A stretch of 10,285 bases of DNA from Williamwhitmania sp035530955. GTDB lineage: Bacteria > Bacteroidota > Bacteroidia > Bacteroidales > Williamwhitmaniaceae. The position numbers and the translations under genes are program-made. Shown in pieces: positions 1 to 7,463 of the stretch. How positions within the stretch are numbered: position 1 is the stretch's first letter; the number at the start of each line of letters is the position of its first letter. Where the stretch lies: NCBI GenBank assembly GCA_035530955.1, contig DATKTT010000281.1, positions 1 through 10,285 on the forward strand, written 5' to 3'. The notes under the pieces are model-generated. The model saw only the letters and a program-made list of their open reading frames with translations, did not search any database and had not been told where the DNA came from.

Positions 1-496
1 TAAGCAAATCATAATCATTTCTGCTTCGGCTCCAAACCGGGAATCGCAGGTCATAGCAAATTAACGGTCGAATTCTCCAACCACGATAGTTTACCACAAG
101 CTGCTGTGCTCCGGCGCTGTAATGGTTGTGCTCCTCTCCCATTCGAAATAGATGCCGCTTGTCGTATATATGAAGCGTTCCGCTAGGTTCTACAAACACT
201 AGCCTATTGTAGTATCGGCCATTCTCTTGAGCAATAAAGCTACCTGTCAACGCTATGCCCCGTTGCTTCGCTTGCTGCTTAAACCATGCAACGGTTGATC
301 CATCCATTCCTTCGGCTAACCGCTCTGGATTCATTGAAAAGCCCGTTGTAAACATTTCCGGAAGTACCACCAAATCAATATCGGGCGATAATGTATCGAG
401 CATCCTGCTAAATTTTCCAAGATTACCTTGTACGTTTTCCCACAAGATATCTGCCTGAATGGCGGCTACTTTCAAAATATTATTCGATTCCATCAT
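1..496 (-). CDS. Omega-amidase, YafV-like nitrilase family (3' end cut by window edge)
   Basis: Members of this carbon-nitrogen hydrolase branch hydrolyse 2-oxoglutaramate (or 2-oxosuccinamate) to 2-oxoglutarate (oxaloacetate) and ammonia in the cytoplasm. The 165 visible residues contain the full catalytic triad: Glu47 in LPEMFTTGF, Lys113 in YDKRHLF and nucleophile Cys147 in LICYDLRFPVWSR. The motif wording around Lys and Cys is that of E. coli YafV, recalled from memory. YafV is about 256 residues, so about 90 C-terminal residues lie beyond base 1. I chose the tandem ATG at 496/493, which overlaps the upstream aminotransferase by 17 bases and suggests translational coupling; a TTG at 475, just downstream of the aminotransferase stop, is the alternative and would remove only seven residues. 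The aminotransferase neighbour supports a role in clearing the keto-amide left by glutamine transamination. Family assignment is firm; substrate is inferred from family and context. Confidence 0.93.
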   Translation of the reverse strand, partial: MMESNNILKVAAIQADILWENVQGNLGKFSRMLDTLSPDIDLVVLPEMFTTGFSMNPERLAEGMDGSTVAWFKQQAKQRGIALTGSFIAQENGRYYNRLVFVEPSGTLHIYDKRHLFRMGEEHNHYSAGAQQLVVNYRGWRIRPLICYDLRFPVWSRSRNDYDLL

Positions 497-1310
497 AGGT
501 AAATGAGCTTAAGTCGTCAAAAACTAACCGATTATATGCCTCCCTCAACTTATGGCAAGTTGGATTAAGCGGGTTGTATGCAATGTCATCTATTATAGCA
601 ATCGGCAATATTCCCGGTGATGTTCCAGAAAGAAATGCCGCCCTGTAATTCGGAAGAATTGCAGATGGGACAGATATTTCCTTCACTTCAAGACCTATTT
701 CCGACGCCAATTTTAAAACCATTTGGCGAGTAATACCGGGAAGTACTGACTTTAGAGGTGGGGTGATTATGGAGGTTTTTTCTATCAAAAAAAAGTTTGA
801 ACGACTGCCTTCCGTGACCTCCCCTTCGCCATTTACCAGCAAAACCTCATACCAATTGTTTGTCTTCATCAATTCATTGGCATGGCTAACAAAGGGTCTG
901 TTCAATATTTTTGCATTTGGATTGGCTCTTTCGGCCCGAAGCAACCCTACCGAAACCCCTTGGTTGTATAGTGCTTCTTCAGGATAAGAGCTTGGAATAA
1001 GAAACATTTGATAGCAAGGACAACTGGAATGAACGAAAACTTCAATTTTAAGGTTGACATTTTGCGCATTATCTGCAAATACAAGGTTTTGTATGGCATG
1101 CCTAATTTGTAAAGAGCTCCAGCCAAGCACTACATTGGCTATTCTGCACGAGTTTTCCAAGCGAAGCATATGCTGCCGAAAAAAGAGAGGCCGACCACCA
1201 ATTATACGAATAACCTCATATACAACCGTATGCTCGGAAAATAAATCATGTTTTTGAGAGTAAGGGACAACTTCACCATTAACAATACAAAAACCTTCCT
1301 TCGGTTTCAT
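480..1310 (-). CDS. Class IV PLP-dependent aminotransferase (BCAT / D-amino acid aminotransferase / ADC lyase fold)
   Basis: This 276-residue protein has the length and motifs of fold-type IV PLP enzymes. The predicted Schiff-base lysine is Lys134 (AKILNRPF), aligning with the lysine of D-amino acid aminotransferase. The family signature follows at 167-195: Glu167 and Asn172 in TEGSRSNFF, then IITPPL and VLPGITR. The phosphate-binding SGTSPGILP is at 228-236, and the N-terminal VYEVIRIIGGRPLFF segment at 30-44 is typical. Motifs alone do not separate branched-chain aminotransferase, D-amino acid aminotransferase and aminodeoxychorismate lyase. The overlapping omega-amidase argues for a transaminase that uses glutamine as amino donor, possibly onto the methionine-salvage keto acid, as proposed for MtnE/MtnU pairs. 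The gene starts 2 bases after the stop of the upstream unknown gene, so the three genes should share a transcript. The start codon ATG gives the usual N-terminus (FCIVNGEVVPYS). Confidence 0.92.
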   Translation of the reverse strand: MKPKEGFCIVNGEVVPYSQKHDLFSEHTVVYEVIRIIGGRPLFFRQHMLRLENSCRIANVVLGWSSLQIRHAIQNLVFADNAQNVNLKIEVFVHSSCPCYQMFLIPSSYPEEALYNQGVSVGLLRAERANPNAKILNRPFVSHANELMKTNNWYEVLLVNGEGEVTEGSRSNFFLIEKTSIITPPLKSVLPGITRQMVLKLASEIGLEVKEISVPSAILPNYRAAFLSGTSPGILPIAIIDDIAYNPLNPTCHKLREAYNRLVFDDLSSFTYDGIE

Positions 1311-1312
1311 TT

Positions 1313-2503
1313 TTATTTCAAAGGTAGCAGTTTTCTTTTTCGCTGCATTGTGGCTGAATCGGGTTTAACACAGCAATTGCTAAGAATGGATGTGATTAGT
1401 GGGCGGTAATAATTGTTGAAAAACTTATAGCCCGATGGACGAAGTGCGTAGGATAGCAAGCGGTTAATAGTGTTAGAGCCCCATAGGTAGGAGGTAAACA
1501 GGTATGATGGTGTGTGGGCAAAGTTGCCAGCAAAATAGTAAATTGTTCCGTTCTGAGTTGAAGAAACCATTGCCGGAAATACTGCTGGAATTCCATTGCT
1601 GTGCAAAAGAGAAATTCCCTCAGGATTGAGGTCAAGCAAATAGGTGCTATAAACCTTAAAGTCGGCCGGCACGCTAATTATCTCAAACCACCGACCATAA
1701 GGAACTACTGGATCAACCTTAAAAGTCCGAACTGCCTCTTCTGTAGAGATTATACTAATCGTAGTCGATTTTAGATGCTGCCCCTTATAAAGCAGAAAAA
1801 CAGTTCCATCTGGCCCTACAAAAACAACACCACCTTTACTATTAGGCCAAAGCTTTCCAGTTGAGTTTTGATAGAGATTGATTAGCCAACGGGGTGGTCT
1901 ATCCGCGGAGAGAGAGTCAAATTTTTCATAGGCACGACCAATCCACCCTGTGTAGGTAAACCCAAACAGGCTGGCCACCTTATTTCTCACCAATCCGCTT
2001 CCCAAGCTAGAAAATAGATTATACTCGGCAATAATTGGTTTACCCTTCTCCTTCATTGCCTTCAGCAGCAGGAAGTCATTTTGGTTTAGTCCACCATAAA
2101 TTTTCTGACCAATATTGGACTCATGCTTTCCCATCCAATCATCGGAATAAACCCCATAGCAGTCAACGTAGTAGACCAGATCGAGACTATCGGCAAAATG
2201 GTTGATTTGAGCAATGCGAATACTTCGAAAATCAAACGTGCCTTTGGTTGGATCGACGGGGTAAAAGCCATAATAATCTTTGCTATCCTTGTATGAAGTG
2301 CTGTCTGGTTTGACAATACGAAGGCTGTTCAGAATCCAGAATAGCGATTTATGTTCATAGTAATCTGACCTAGAAACTGTTTTATCGAGCACATATATGC
2401 TTGAAACGGTCTTGGGTAAGCGTTCCCACTTTAGATATAGAATAAGTAGCGAGGCACAAATTGCCATCACAATTATAGAAACAGTAATAATGAGCCGTTT
2501 CAT
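1313..2503 (-). CDS. Membrane-anchored protein of unknown function
   Basis: I do not recognise this 396-residue protein. It has one N-terminal hydrophobic segment (about residues 4-24) after Met-Lys-Arg, and no lipobox cysteine in the right context, so it is probably an inner-membrane-anchored protein with a large periplasmic domain. Residues 105-165 alternate strand- and helix-like patches (LDLVYYVDCYGVYSDDW, then YGGLNQNDFLLLKAM and KPIIAEYN), which faintly recalls class I glutamine-amidotransferase-like folds; this is a guess from pattern only and no catalytic triad is evident. Residues 182-190 (FTYTGWIGR) and 323-341, rich in aromatics, are other distinctive patches. The tail (387-396) is strongly basic. 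It lies 2 bases upstream of the aminotransferase gene. The 145-base gap to the YyaL-like gene contains a 7-of-8 match to the Bacteroidota -7 element at 2617-2610 (minus strand), so the operon may start there; no matching -33 element was found. Confidence 0.87.
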   Translation of the reverse strand: MKRLIITVSIIVMAICASLLILYLKWERLPKTVSSIYVLDKTVSRSDYYEHKSLFWILNSLRIVKPDSTSYKDSKDYYGFYPVDPTKGTFDFRSIRIAQINHFADSLDLVYYVDCYGVYSDDWMGKHESNIGQKIYGGLNQNDFLLLKAMKEKGKPIIAEYNLFSSLGSGLVRNKVASLFGFTYTGWIGRAYEKFDSLSADRPPRWLINLYQNSTGKLWPNSKGGVVFVGPDGTVFLLYKGQHLKSTTISIISTEEAVRTFKVDPVVPYGRWFEIISVPADFKVYSTYLLDLNPEGISLLHSNGIPAVFPAMVSSTQNGTIYYFAGNFAHTPSYLFTSYLWGSNTINRLLSYALRPSGYKFFNNYYRPLITSILSNCCVKPDSATMQRKRKLLPLK

Positions 2504-2648
2504 CCGATTTCGTAATTTATAGATATGAATTCAAACAACTCAATAACCACAATAGTAACATAACAATATTTAACCGAGAAATACGCTCCAGAGAAGCATA
2601 TTCAATGCACAAATTAATGGTCAATTTACAAAAATATAAAAGACTTTT

Positions 2649-4661
2649 TCAGTGAATTGCCTTTTCCTTAATAGAATTTAGCGTATCAAGTAGTTCATCC
2701 ACACTTGGCACTGGTTTAAAGCAGCTTTTACCATGGCACACAAAAATTTTATTTTGCGAGGCAAAGTGCTCTGGCTGAAGAACAGGCAGTTGGCCAATTG
2801 TGGCAGATGCGGCAAAAATCATAGGTGGATAATAGAAAGAGTTTAATCTTGAAAGGTCACCTTCGTTAAGTTCATCGGCAACAGCTACTACTACTGGTTG
2901 AAAAAGATGTCTCAGGTAAAGTCTTGCCCAATTTGCTGTATAAGGGCCAGCACCGGAGAGCTGTATCTTTAGGTTATATACCATCTGCCGTGATATTTGG
3001 CAATATTGCTCGTTGTGAAAGTACTGGCCAAGGGTTAAGAGCACATGACCAAGTGTGGAAGCCGCTGCCGGCATTACACCATCGGTAAGTTCCATTTTGC
3101 GCGATACCACAGCAGGTAACTCCTTTGATGTGTAGAAGAACATTCCACTTGCCACGTCGTAAAACAGCTCTATGGCAAGATCAACCAAATCTTTAGCCAA
3201 TAGTAGCCACTTTTCATCAAGCGAGGTTTGATACAATGATATATAGCCATCGGCAACAAATGCATAGTCGTCAAGAAATGAAACTTCCGACGCATGGCCA
3301 GAGGTATAGCACCGGCTCAAACGTCCTTCATTTGCAACAAGAAAATCTTCAATAAACTGGGCATTGCTCTCGGCAAAGCACTGCATTCCTGGATCCTCCA
3401 AGTATCGAGAAACTTCTGAAAGTGCTTTTAGCATAAGGCCGTTCCAACTAGCAATCTGCTTGATATCCAAGGATGGCTTTTTCCTCGCCGATCGTTTTTG
3501 AAAAAGGGTTTGAACAAGTAGGTTTAAGCGAGTAACCTCCTCCGGTAAAAGCTGCGAAGTGTGGTAGTTTTCGTTCCGCACCAAAACGCTACCATCCTTC
3601 AAATGTGTGCTACTTTTAAGGATTAATAGCTGCGAAAGGATTTGATAATCATCACCGGCCAACTCTTTAAGTTCCTCGTTGGTCCATAAATAAAATTTGC
3701 CCTCCACTCCATCGCTATCAGCATCAATGGCGCTATAAAAACCTCCATTTTCGGACCACAAATCACGAAGTGCAAACTGCAGTGTTTCCTTTGCCACCCG
3801 GGCAAAATCGGCATAACCATAATAGACAAATGCCTTGGCATACACAATTGCCAGCTGGGCATTATCGTAAAGCATCTTTTCGAAATGAGGAACTATCCAC
3901 TCTTTATCAACGGAATAGCGAAAGAATCCACCTCCAAGATGGTCGTAAATTCCACCACTTGCCAGTTTTTTTAAGGTTAAAAACAGGTTGCTTCGAACCA
4001 CTTGGTCACCCGAAAGCCAAGCATAGTCGAGCAGAAACTCTAATGCTGGCGGCATCGGAAATTTTGGAGCGGCACCCCAACCTCCATTTATCTTGTCAAA
4101 TTTGCGCTTCCACGGCTCCACCACCAACCGCAGATCACGGATCGAAAAATTAGAAGCCGGCACCCGCTCCTTAATTATTTCTGTATTGGCAACACCTTCT
4201 GTAAGCTCATGCGCCGCTTTTAAAACTTTTTCTCTATCTGTTTTCCATGTGGTAACCAATCCTTTAAGGATTTCCTTCCAGTGGTTTGGTGGATAATAGG
4301 TTCCACCATATATCGGGCTTTTATCGGGGAGAGCAAAACAATTGAGGGGCCATCCACCACTTCCACTAATGAGCTGAACAGCACCCATATAAACTTGATC
4401 CACATCAGGTCTTTCTTCCCGATCAACCTTTATGCAAATAAAGTTTTCGTTCATAAGAACAGCTATTTCCGCATTCTCGAACGACTCCTTCTCCATAACA
4501 TGGCACCAGTGACAAGCAGAATATCCAATACTCACTAGCACGAGCTTATCCTCGGCCTTTGCCTTTGCAAATGCTTCTTCCCCCCATGGATACCAATCAA
4601 CTGGATTGTGTGCATGTTGAAGTAAATATGGACTAGTTTCGTGAATTAGCTTGTTTGGCAT
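2649..4661 (-). CDS. YyaL/SSP411 family protein: thioredoxin (DUF255) domain plus alpha-barrel domain
   Basis: The start is placed at the ATG at 4661 rather than the in-frame ATG at 4688, because MPNKLIHETSPYLLQHAHNP is the conserved family N-terminus; this gives 670 residues, the usual family length. The thioredoxin-like domain occupies about residues 1-160, with a CHWC redox motif (Cys50, Cys53), DREERPD at 80-86 and GGWP at 102-105. An (alpha/alpha)6-barrel region resembling sugar-epimerase or glycosidase folds follows, with GGIYDHLGGGFFRYSVD and PHFEKMLYDNAQ among its hallmarks. A second cysteine pair near the C-terminus (Cys642, Cys647) is also usual in the family. No signal peptide is seen, so it should be cytoplasmic. 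The biochemical role of the family is not settled; redox activity is inferred from the CxxC motif. It lies 101 bases downstream of the glycosyltransferase gene and 145 bases upstream of the unknown membrane protein gene, so co-transcription with either is possible but not shown. Confidence 0.95.
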   Translation of the reverse strand: MPNKLIHETSPYLLQHAHNPVDWYPWGEEAFAKAKAEDKLVLVSIGYSACHWCHVMEKESFENAEIAVLMNENFICIKVDREERPDVDQVYMGAVQLISGSGGWPLNCFALPDKSPIYGGTYYPPNHWKEILKGLVTTWKTDREKVLKAAHELTEGVANTEIIKERVPASNFSIRDLRLVVEPWKRKFDKINGGWGAAPKFPMPPALEFLLDYAWLSGDQVVRSNLFLTLKKLASGGIYDHLGGGFFRYSVDKEWIVPHFEKMLYDNAQLAIVYAKAFVYYGYADFARVAKETLQFALRDLWSENGGFYSAIDADSDGVEGKFYLWTNEELKELAGDDYQILSQLLILKSSTHLKDGSVLVRNENYHTSQLLPEEVTRLNLLVQTLFQKRSARKKPSLDIKQIASWNGLMLKALSEVSRYLEDPGMQCFAESNAQFIEDFLVANEGRLSRCYTSGHASEVSFLDDYAFVADGYISLYQTSLDEKWLLLAKDLVDLAIELFYDVASGMFFYTSKELPAVVSRKMELTDGVMPAAASTLGHVLLTLGQYFHNEQYCQISRQMVYNLKIQLSGAGPYTANWARLYLRHLFQPVVVAVADELNEGDLSRLNSFYYPPMIFAASATIGQLPVLQPEHFASQNKIFVCHGKSCFKPVPSVDELLDTLNSIKEKAIH

Positions 4662-4703
4662 GAAATTGTTGGTTGAACAGAGAAACAACTACAATAACAG
4701 AAA

Positions 4704-4734
4704 CCATGCCTGTTTGTTGAATTCAATAGCATGG
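4704..4734. repeat. Inverted repeat between the glycosyltransferase and YyaL-like genes
   Basis: CCATGC at 4704-4709 and GCATGG at 4729-4734 form a perfect 6-bp inverted repeat around a 19-base spacer that itself contains the palindrome TTGAATTCAA (4717-4726). In the direction of transcription (minus) the arm is followed by a T-rich but interrupted run. It could be a weak terminator or attenuator after the glycosyltransferase gene, or chance. The short stem argues for caution. Confidence 0.3.
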
Positions 4735-4762
4735 AATAATTATATTATTGATCCATATATTC

Positions 4763-5662
4763 CTAGCCTTTGCCGTAGAGGTGACAAAAAAAACAGAGCT
4801 TATAAAAGCTAAAAATGAAAATTGAGGGGTAAGATCCAAACAAATTTCGACGCATTAACTTACCGACAAATTTGTAGATTAAAGCAAAAATGAAGTTTAC
4901 CCTGAAACGTTTAATCCGCTTAAATGTCTTTAGCAACGCCACGCGTTCGATATTCACGTCAGAAGGGTTCACACGATAAAGTGCGAGTAAGTTTTGAACT
5001 GCCTGCTCCGACTTGGATAAAAAAACGTGGGCATCCTCCATCCCATCGTGATAAATTGGGTTATCGATGTGGTATATTGGAATTTTAAGCCGTGCAAGCT
5101 CCAGCCCAAATAGTGTGTCCTCATGCCCATAGCCAGTGATCGCTTCAGAAAATCGAATTTTTAAGAACAGTGACCGACCAATGCAAAAGTTAGCAGTTTT
5201 AAAAGATGCATACGGGTGCTGCTGCCGGATGGATTTTGACTGAGACTCCCGTGCCTGGCCATACTTCCATCGAAAATATTTTTTTCTGTCGGAAGGTGGA
5301 TCGTTACGGTATGCAATACCACCAACCGTTACATGTTTTTTAGGGGAATAATCGAGGTAGCGCTCAATAAATAAGTCATCCGGAAGAGAAACATCGCAAT
5401 CCAGAAAAAGCAATAGATCATAAGCGGCCTCACTCGCCAAAAAATTTCGGATGGTTGATCGACCAACATTTTTCTCCAATTCGATATACTTCACATTCTG
5501 AAGTTGCAGAAGGGCAGAGTTTACTTTGCGAATGGCTATTTCAGAACCGTCGTCCATCACCACAATCTCAAATGGAACTACCCTAGCCCTCAACTGTGAA
5601 AGGAGGGCTTCAACCAAATCTACAACAACTTGCTGGTATACAGGGATTAAAACGGATATCAT
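4763..5662 (-). CDS. Family 2 glycosyltransferase
   Basis: This is a 299-residue GT-A fold glycosyltransferase that should transfer a sugar from a nucleotide-sugar donor. The order of motifs is: ISVLIPVYQ at 2-10 (first beta strand of the nucleotide-binding fold), MDDGS at 36-40, ELEKNVGRSTIRN at 61-73, and the metal-binding DxD-type motif FLDCD at 86-90. GYGHEDTLFGLEL at 177-189 resembles the acceptor-side ED motif of galactosyltransferase-like C-terminal domains (Glu181, Asp182), followed by IYHIDNPIYHDGMED. The C-terminal 45 residues are rich in aromatic and basic residues with hydrophobic stretches near 256-266 and 279-294, suggesting membrane association. Donor, acceptor and polymer are unknown, and no other surface-polysaccharide gene is in the window. 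The gene is divergent from the TlpA-like gene; its upstream region has a 7-of-8 match to the Bacteroidota -7 element (TAGTTTTT, minus strand), not convincing alone. Confidence 0.94.
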   Translation of the reverse strand: MISVLIPVYQQVVVDLVEALLSQLRARVVPFEIVVMDDGSEIAIRKVNSALLQLQNVKYIELEKNVGRSTIRNFLASEAAYDLLLFLDCDVSLPDDLFIERYLDYSPKKHVTVGGIAYRNDPPSDRKKYFRWKYGQARESQSKSIRQQHPYASFKTANFCIGRSLFLKIRFSEAITGYGHEDTLFGLELARLKIPIYHIDNPIYHDGMEDAHVFLSKSEQAVQNLLALYRVNPSDVNIERVALLKTFKRIKRFRVNFIFALIYKFVGKLMRRNLFGSYPSIFIFSFYKLCFFCHLYGKG

Positions 5663-5684
5663 TAAAATAGCGGCGTTTAAGAGG

Positions 5685-5705
5685 TTAAATATTTAAATAT
5701 TTTAA
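5685..5705. repeat. AT-only overlapping palindromes in the divergent intergenic region
   Basis: TTAAATATTTAA (5685-5696) and ATATTTAAATAT (5689-5700) are overlapping perfect palindromes in the 112-base gap between the divergent glycosyltransferase and TlpA-like genes. They may be an easily melted promoter tract, an operator, or composition noise in a very AT-rich spacer. Confidence 0.3.
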
Positions 5706-5738
5706 CAATAAACCAAAAACTATTTACGAATGGTATTG

Positions 5739-5746
5739 TAAATTTG
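5739..5746 (+). promoter_or_regulatory. Candidate Bacteroidota -7 promoter element for the TlpA-like gene
   Basis: TAAATTTG matches the Bacteroidota consensus TAnnTTTG at every fixed position and ends 28 bases before the first ATG, giving a short leader of about 20-25 bases. The partner -33 TTTG is not present at the expected 19-21 base spacing, so this is only a candidate. Confidence 0.5.
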
Positions 5747-5774
5747 CCCAACGTAAATCTTAGCCATAAAAACG

Positions 5775-7202
5775 ATGATGATGAAGAATCTACTAATTAT
5801 TATTCTAGCATGTTTCATTTCGGCAGGTGCCTCTGGAGCTAAAAAAGATGGATTTCAAATAAAGGTTAAGGTTGAGGGGCTAAAGGACACCACCCTTTTG
5901 CTTGGATACTACTATGGTGATAAAAAATATGTTCTCGACACAACAAGAGTTAACGACAAGGGTTACGGCGTATTTGAAGCAGATAGCTTACTTAAAGGTG
6001 GAATATACATCGTTGTTCTGCCGGGCATGAACTACTTTGAGGTACTGCTTACTGGAAATCAGCAATTTTCGGTGGAGACCAATAAGGATAATATGCTTGA
6101 TGCCATGAAATTTTCTGGTTCGAAGGAGAACGACGCATTCCTCAAATTCCAAAAGTTCAAGCGCGACATGCAGATTAAAACTGCTGCAATACAAAATGAA
6201 GCCAAGTTAACCCACAATCCTGACAGCCTTAAAGGATACCAGGAACAGCTTAAAGAGATTGACAACGAAGGTAAAACGGAATTCAATAAGATAATTGCAG
6301 ATAATCCCAATACATTCTTGGCCAATATTCTACGGGCAATAATGCCCATAGAGCAGCCAAACTTTGAGATAGCCGAAGGTACACCTAAAAGAGACAGCCT
6401 GCTTTGGGTTAAATCATACCAGTATGGGAAAAACCATTTCTGGGACAACATAGACTTTTCAGATGATAGGCTCCTCCGGACGCCAATCATTGAGAGCAAA
6501 ATGAACGTTTACTTCACCAAAATATTACTACAAATTCCCGATTCAATTGACGCGGCAGCCGACAACCTTTTAAGCAAAATGAAGCCGGGCAGTGAGTTCT
6601 ACCAATATACCCTCTCCTACCTCCTCAATCAGTTTCAGATTTCGAATATTATGGGAATGGATGCCGTTTTCGTGCACCTTGCAAAGGATTACTACCTAAA
6701 TGGCAAGGCTCCGTGGGCAGACAAGAAACTACTCAGCAAAATTGAAGAGTTAGTTAATAAAACTGAGCCTAATCTAATTGGGAAAGTGGCCCCAGAATTG
6801 ATTATGCAGAACTCTGATGGAACCATTTCGTCGCTTCACGAGCTGGATGCCGATTATACGATAATGATTTTTTGGGAGCCCGATTGTGGCCATTGCCAGA
6901 AAACCATCCCTATTCTTTGGAAGCTCTATCAAAAATATAAGTCCAAAAAAGTTGAGGTATTTGCCGTATATACCCAATACGATAAGCAGAAATGGCTTGA
7001 TTACATAAATACAAATAAAATATTTTGGACGAATGTGTGGGATTCGGAGTATAACTCAAACTTCAGAAATCTTTACAATATATACTCTACCCCAACCATT
7101 TACTTGCTCGATAAGAACAAAAAGATAATTGCCAAACGAATTGGTGTAGAAAGTTTGGACGACCTTCTTGGAAAACTGATAGACGGTACAATTAAAGAGT
7201 AG
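5775..7202 (+). CDS. Exported TlpA-like thiol-disulfide oxidoreductase with DUF4369-type N-terminus
   Basis: The 475-residue protein starts with a signal peptide (basic Lys4, hydrophobic core to about residue 16, cleavage probably near Ala20-Ala22), so it acts in the periplasm or at the envelope. Residues about 26-115 form the beta-rich DUF4369-like domain common in Bacteroidota thioredoxins (FQIKVKVEGLKDTTLLLGYY). Residues about 116-330 are helical and resemble the middle region of the DUF5106 group. The C-terminal thioredoxin/AhpC-TSA domain runs from about 335 to the end: FWEPDCGHC places the redox pair at Cys371 and Cys374, with the cis-proline at Pro440 in YSTPTIYLLD. It should reduce or exchange disulfides in envelope proteins; targets are unknown. 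Three tandem ATGs (5775, 5778, 5781) leave the exact start open by two residues. No Shine-Dalgarno sequence is seen. It stands alone on its transcript: candidate promoter just upstream, strong terminator just downstream. Confidence 0.95.
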   Translation: MMMKNLLIIILACFISAGASGAKKDGFQIKVKVEGLKDTTLLLGYYYGDKKYVLDTTRVNDKGYGVFEADSLLKGGIYIVVLPGMNYFEVLLTGNQQFSVETNKDNMLDAMKFSGSKENDAFLKFQKFKRDMQIKTAAIQNEAKLTHNPDSLKGYQEQLKEIDNEGKTEFNKIIADNPNTFLANILRAIMPIEQPNFEIAEGTPKRDSLLWVKSYQYGKNHFWDNIDFSDDRLLRTPIIESKMNVYFTKILLQIPDSIDAAADNLLSKMKPGSEFYQYTLSYLLNQFQISNIMGMDAVFVHLAKDYYLNGKAPWADKKLLSKIEELVNKTEPNLIGKVAPELIMQNSDGTISSLHELDADYTIMIFWEPDCGHCQKTIPILWKLYQKYKSKKVEVFAVYTQYDKQKWLDYINTNKIFWTNVWDSEYNSNFRNLYNIYSTPTIYLLDKNKKIIAKRIGVESLDDLLGKLIDGTIKE

Positions 7203-7227
7203 CTTAATTGCGGTCTATAGACTTTTG

Positions 7228-7255
7228 GGGGATCATTTTAGATCCCCTTTTTTTT
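7228..7255 (+). terminator. Intrinsic terminator after the TlpA-like gene
   Basis: A perfect 7-bp stem, GGGGATC (7228-7234) and GATCCCC (7241-7247), encloses a 6-base loop and is followed directly by eight T residues (7248-7255). It begins 26 bases after the stop codon. There is no matching A-run on the other side, so it should act on the plus strand only and separate the TlpA-like gene from the signalling genes downstream. Confidence 0.93.
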
Positions 7256-7256
7256 A

Positions 7257-7282
7257 TGCAAGTTGGAATATAGCAACCTGCA
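7257..7282. repeat. Imperfect inverted repeat right after the terminator
   Basis: TGCAAGTTG (7257-7265) and CAACCTGCA (7274-7282) pair over 9 positions with one central mismatch around an 8-base spacer. It lies 2 bases past the T-run of the terminator and about 180 bases before the receiver gene. It may be an operator, a secondary stem-loop or chance. The rest of the 261-base gap to the receiver gene holds only weak promoter-like sequences (TATATTTA at 7388-7395; TAAATTTT at 7287-7294), each one base off the -7 consensus. Confidence 0.35.
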
Positions 7283-7463
7283 ATTCTAAATTTTAGGGTC
7301 AGCAATTTTACTCTTCCATCTCCTATCTCTCAAATATTCCTGCACAAAAATAATTGCATCCCTTACATCCGATTAAAAAAAGTTGACTATATTTAAAAAC
7401 CTTGAAAATTCAGTCGGTAACTAATCAATTATACCCTGAAAATTACCAATAAACATTAAAAAA

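Noticed and set aside
255..458. Plus-strand frame of 67 codons near the left edge
   Set aside because: It is antisense to the omega-amidase gene, whose catalytic glutamate region is encoded there.
763..987. Plus-strand frame of 74 codons
   Set aside because: It lies wholly inside the aminotransferase gene on the other strand, which has intact motifs, and its product shows no family features.
2634..2656. AAAAG/CTTTT-like dyad after the YyaL-like gene as terminator
   Set aside because: The stem is short, made almost only of A-T pairs and overlaps the end of the gene, so it is unlikely to stop transcription.
3770..4153. Plus-strand frame of 127 codons
   Set aside because: It is antisense to the well-supported YyaL-like gene; its residue make-up, rich in His, Arg and Pro, is typical of a shadow frame.
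4662..4688. Upstream ATG extending the YyaL-like protein by nine residues
   Set aside because: The conserved family N-terminus starts at the ATG at 4661; the extra residues look like leader sequence.
6059..6499. Minus-strand frame of 146 codons
   Set aside because: It is antisense to the TlpA-like gene. The serine- and leucine-rich product is an expected by-product of the opposite strand.
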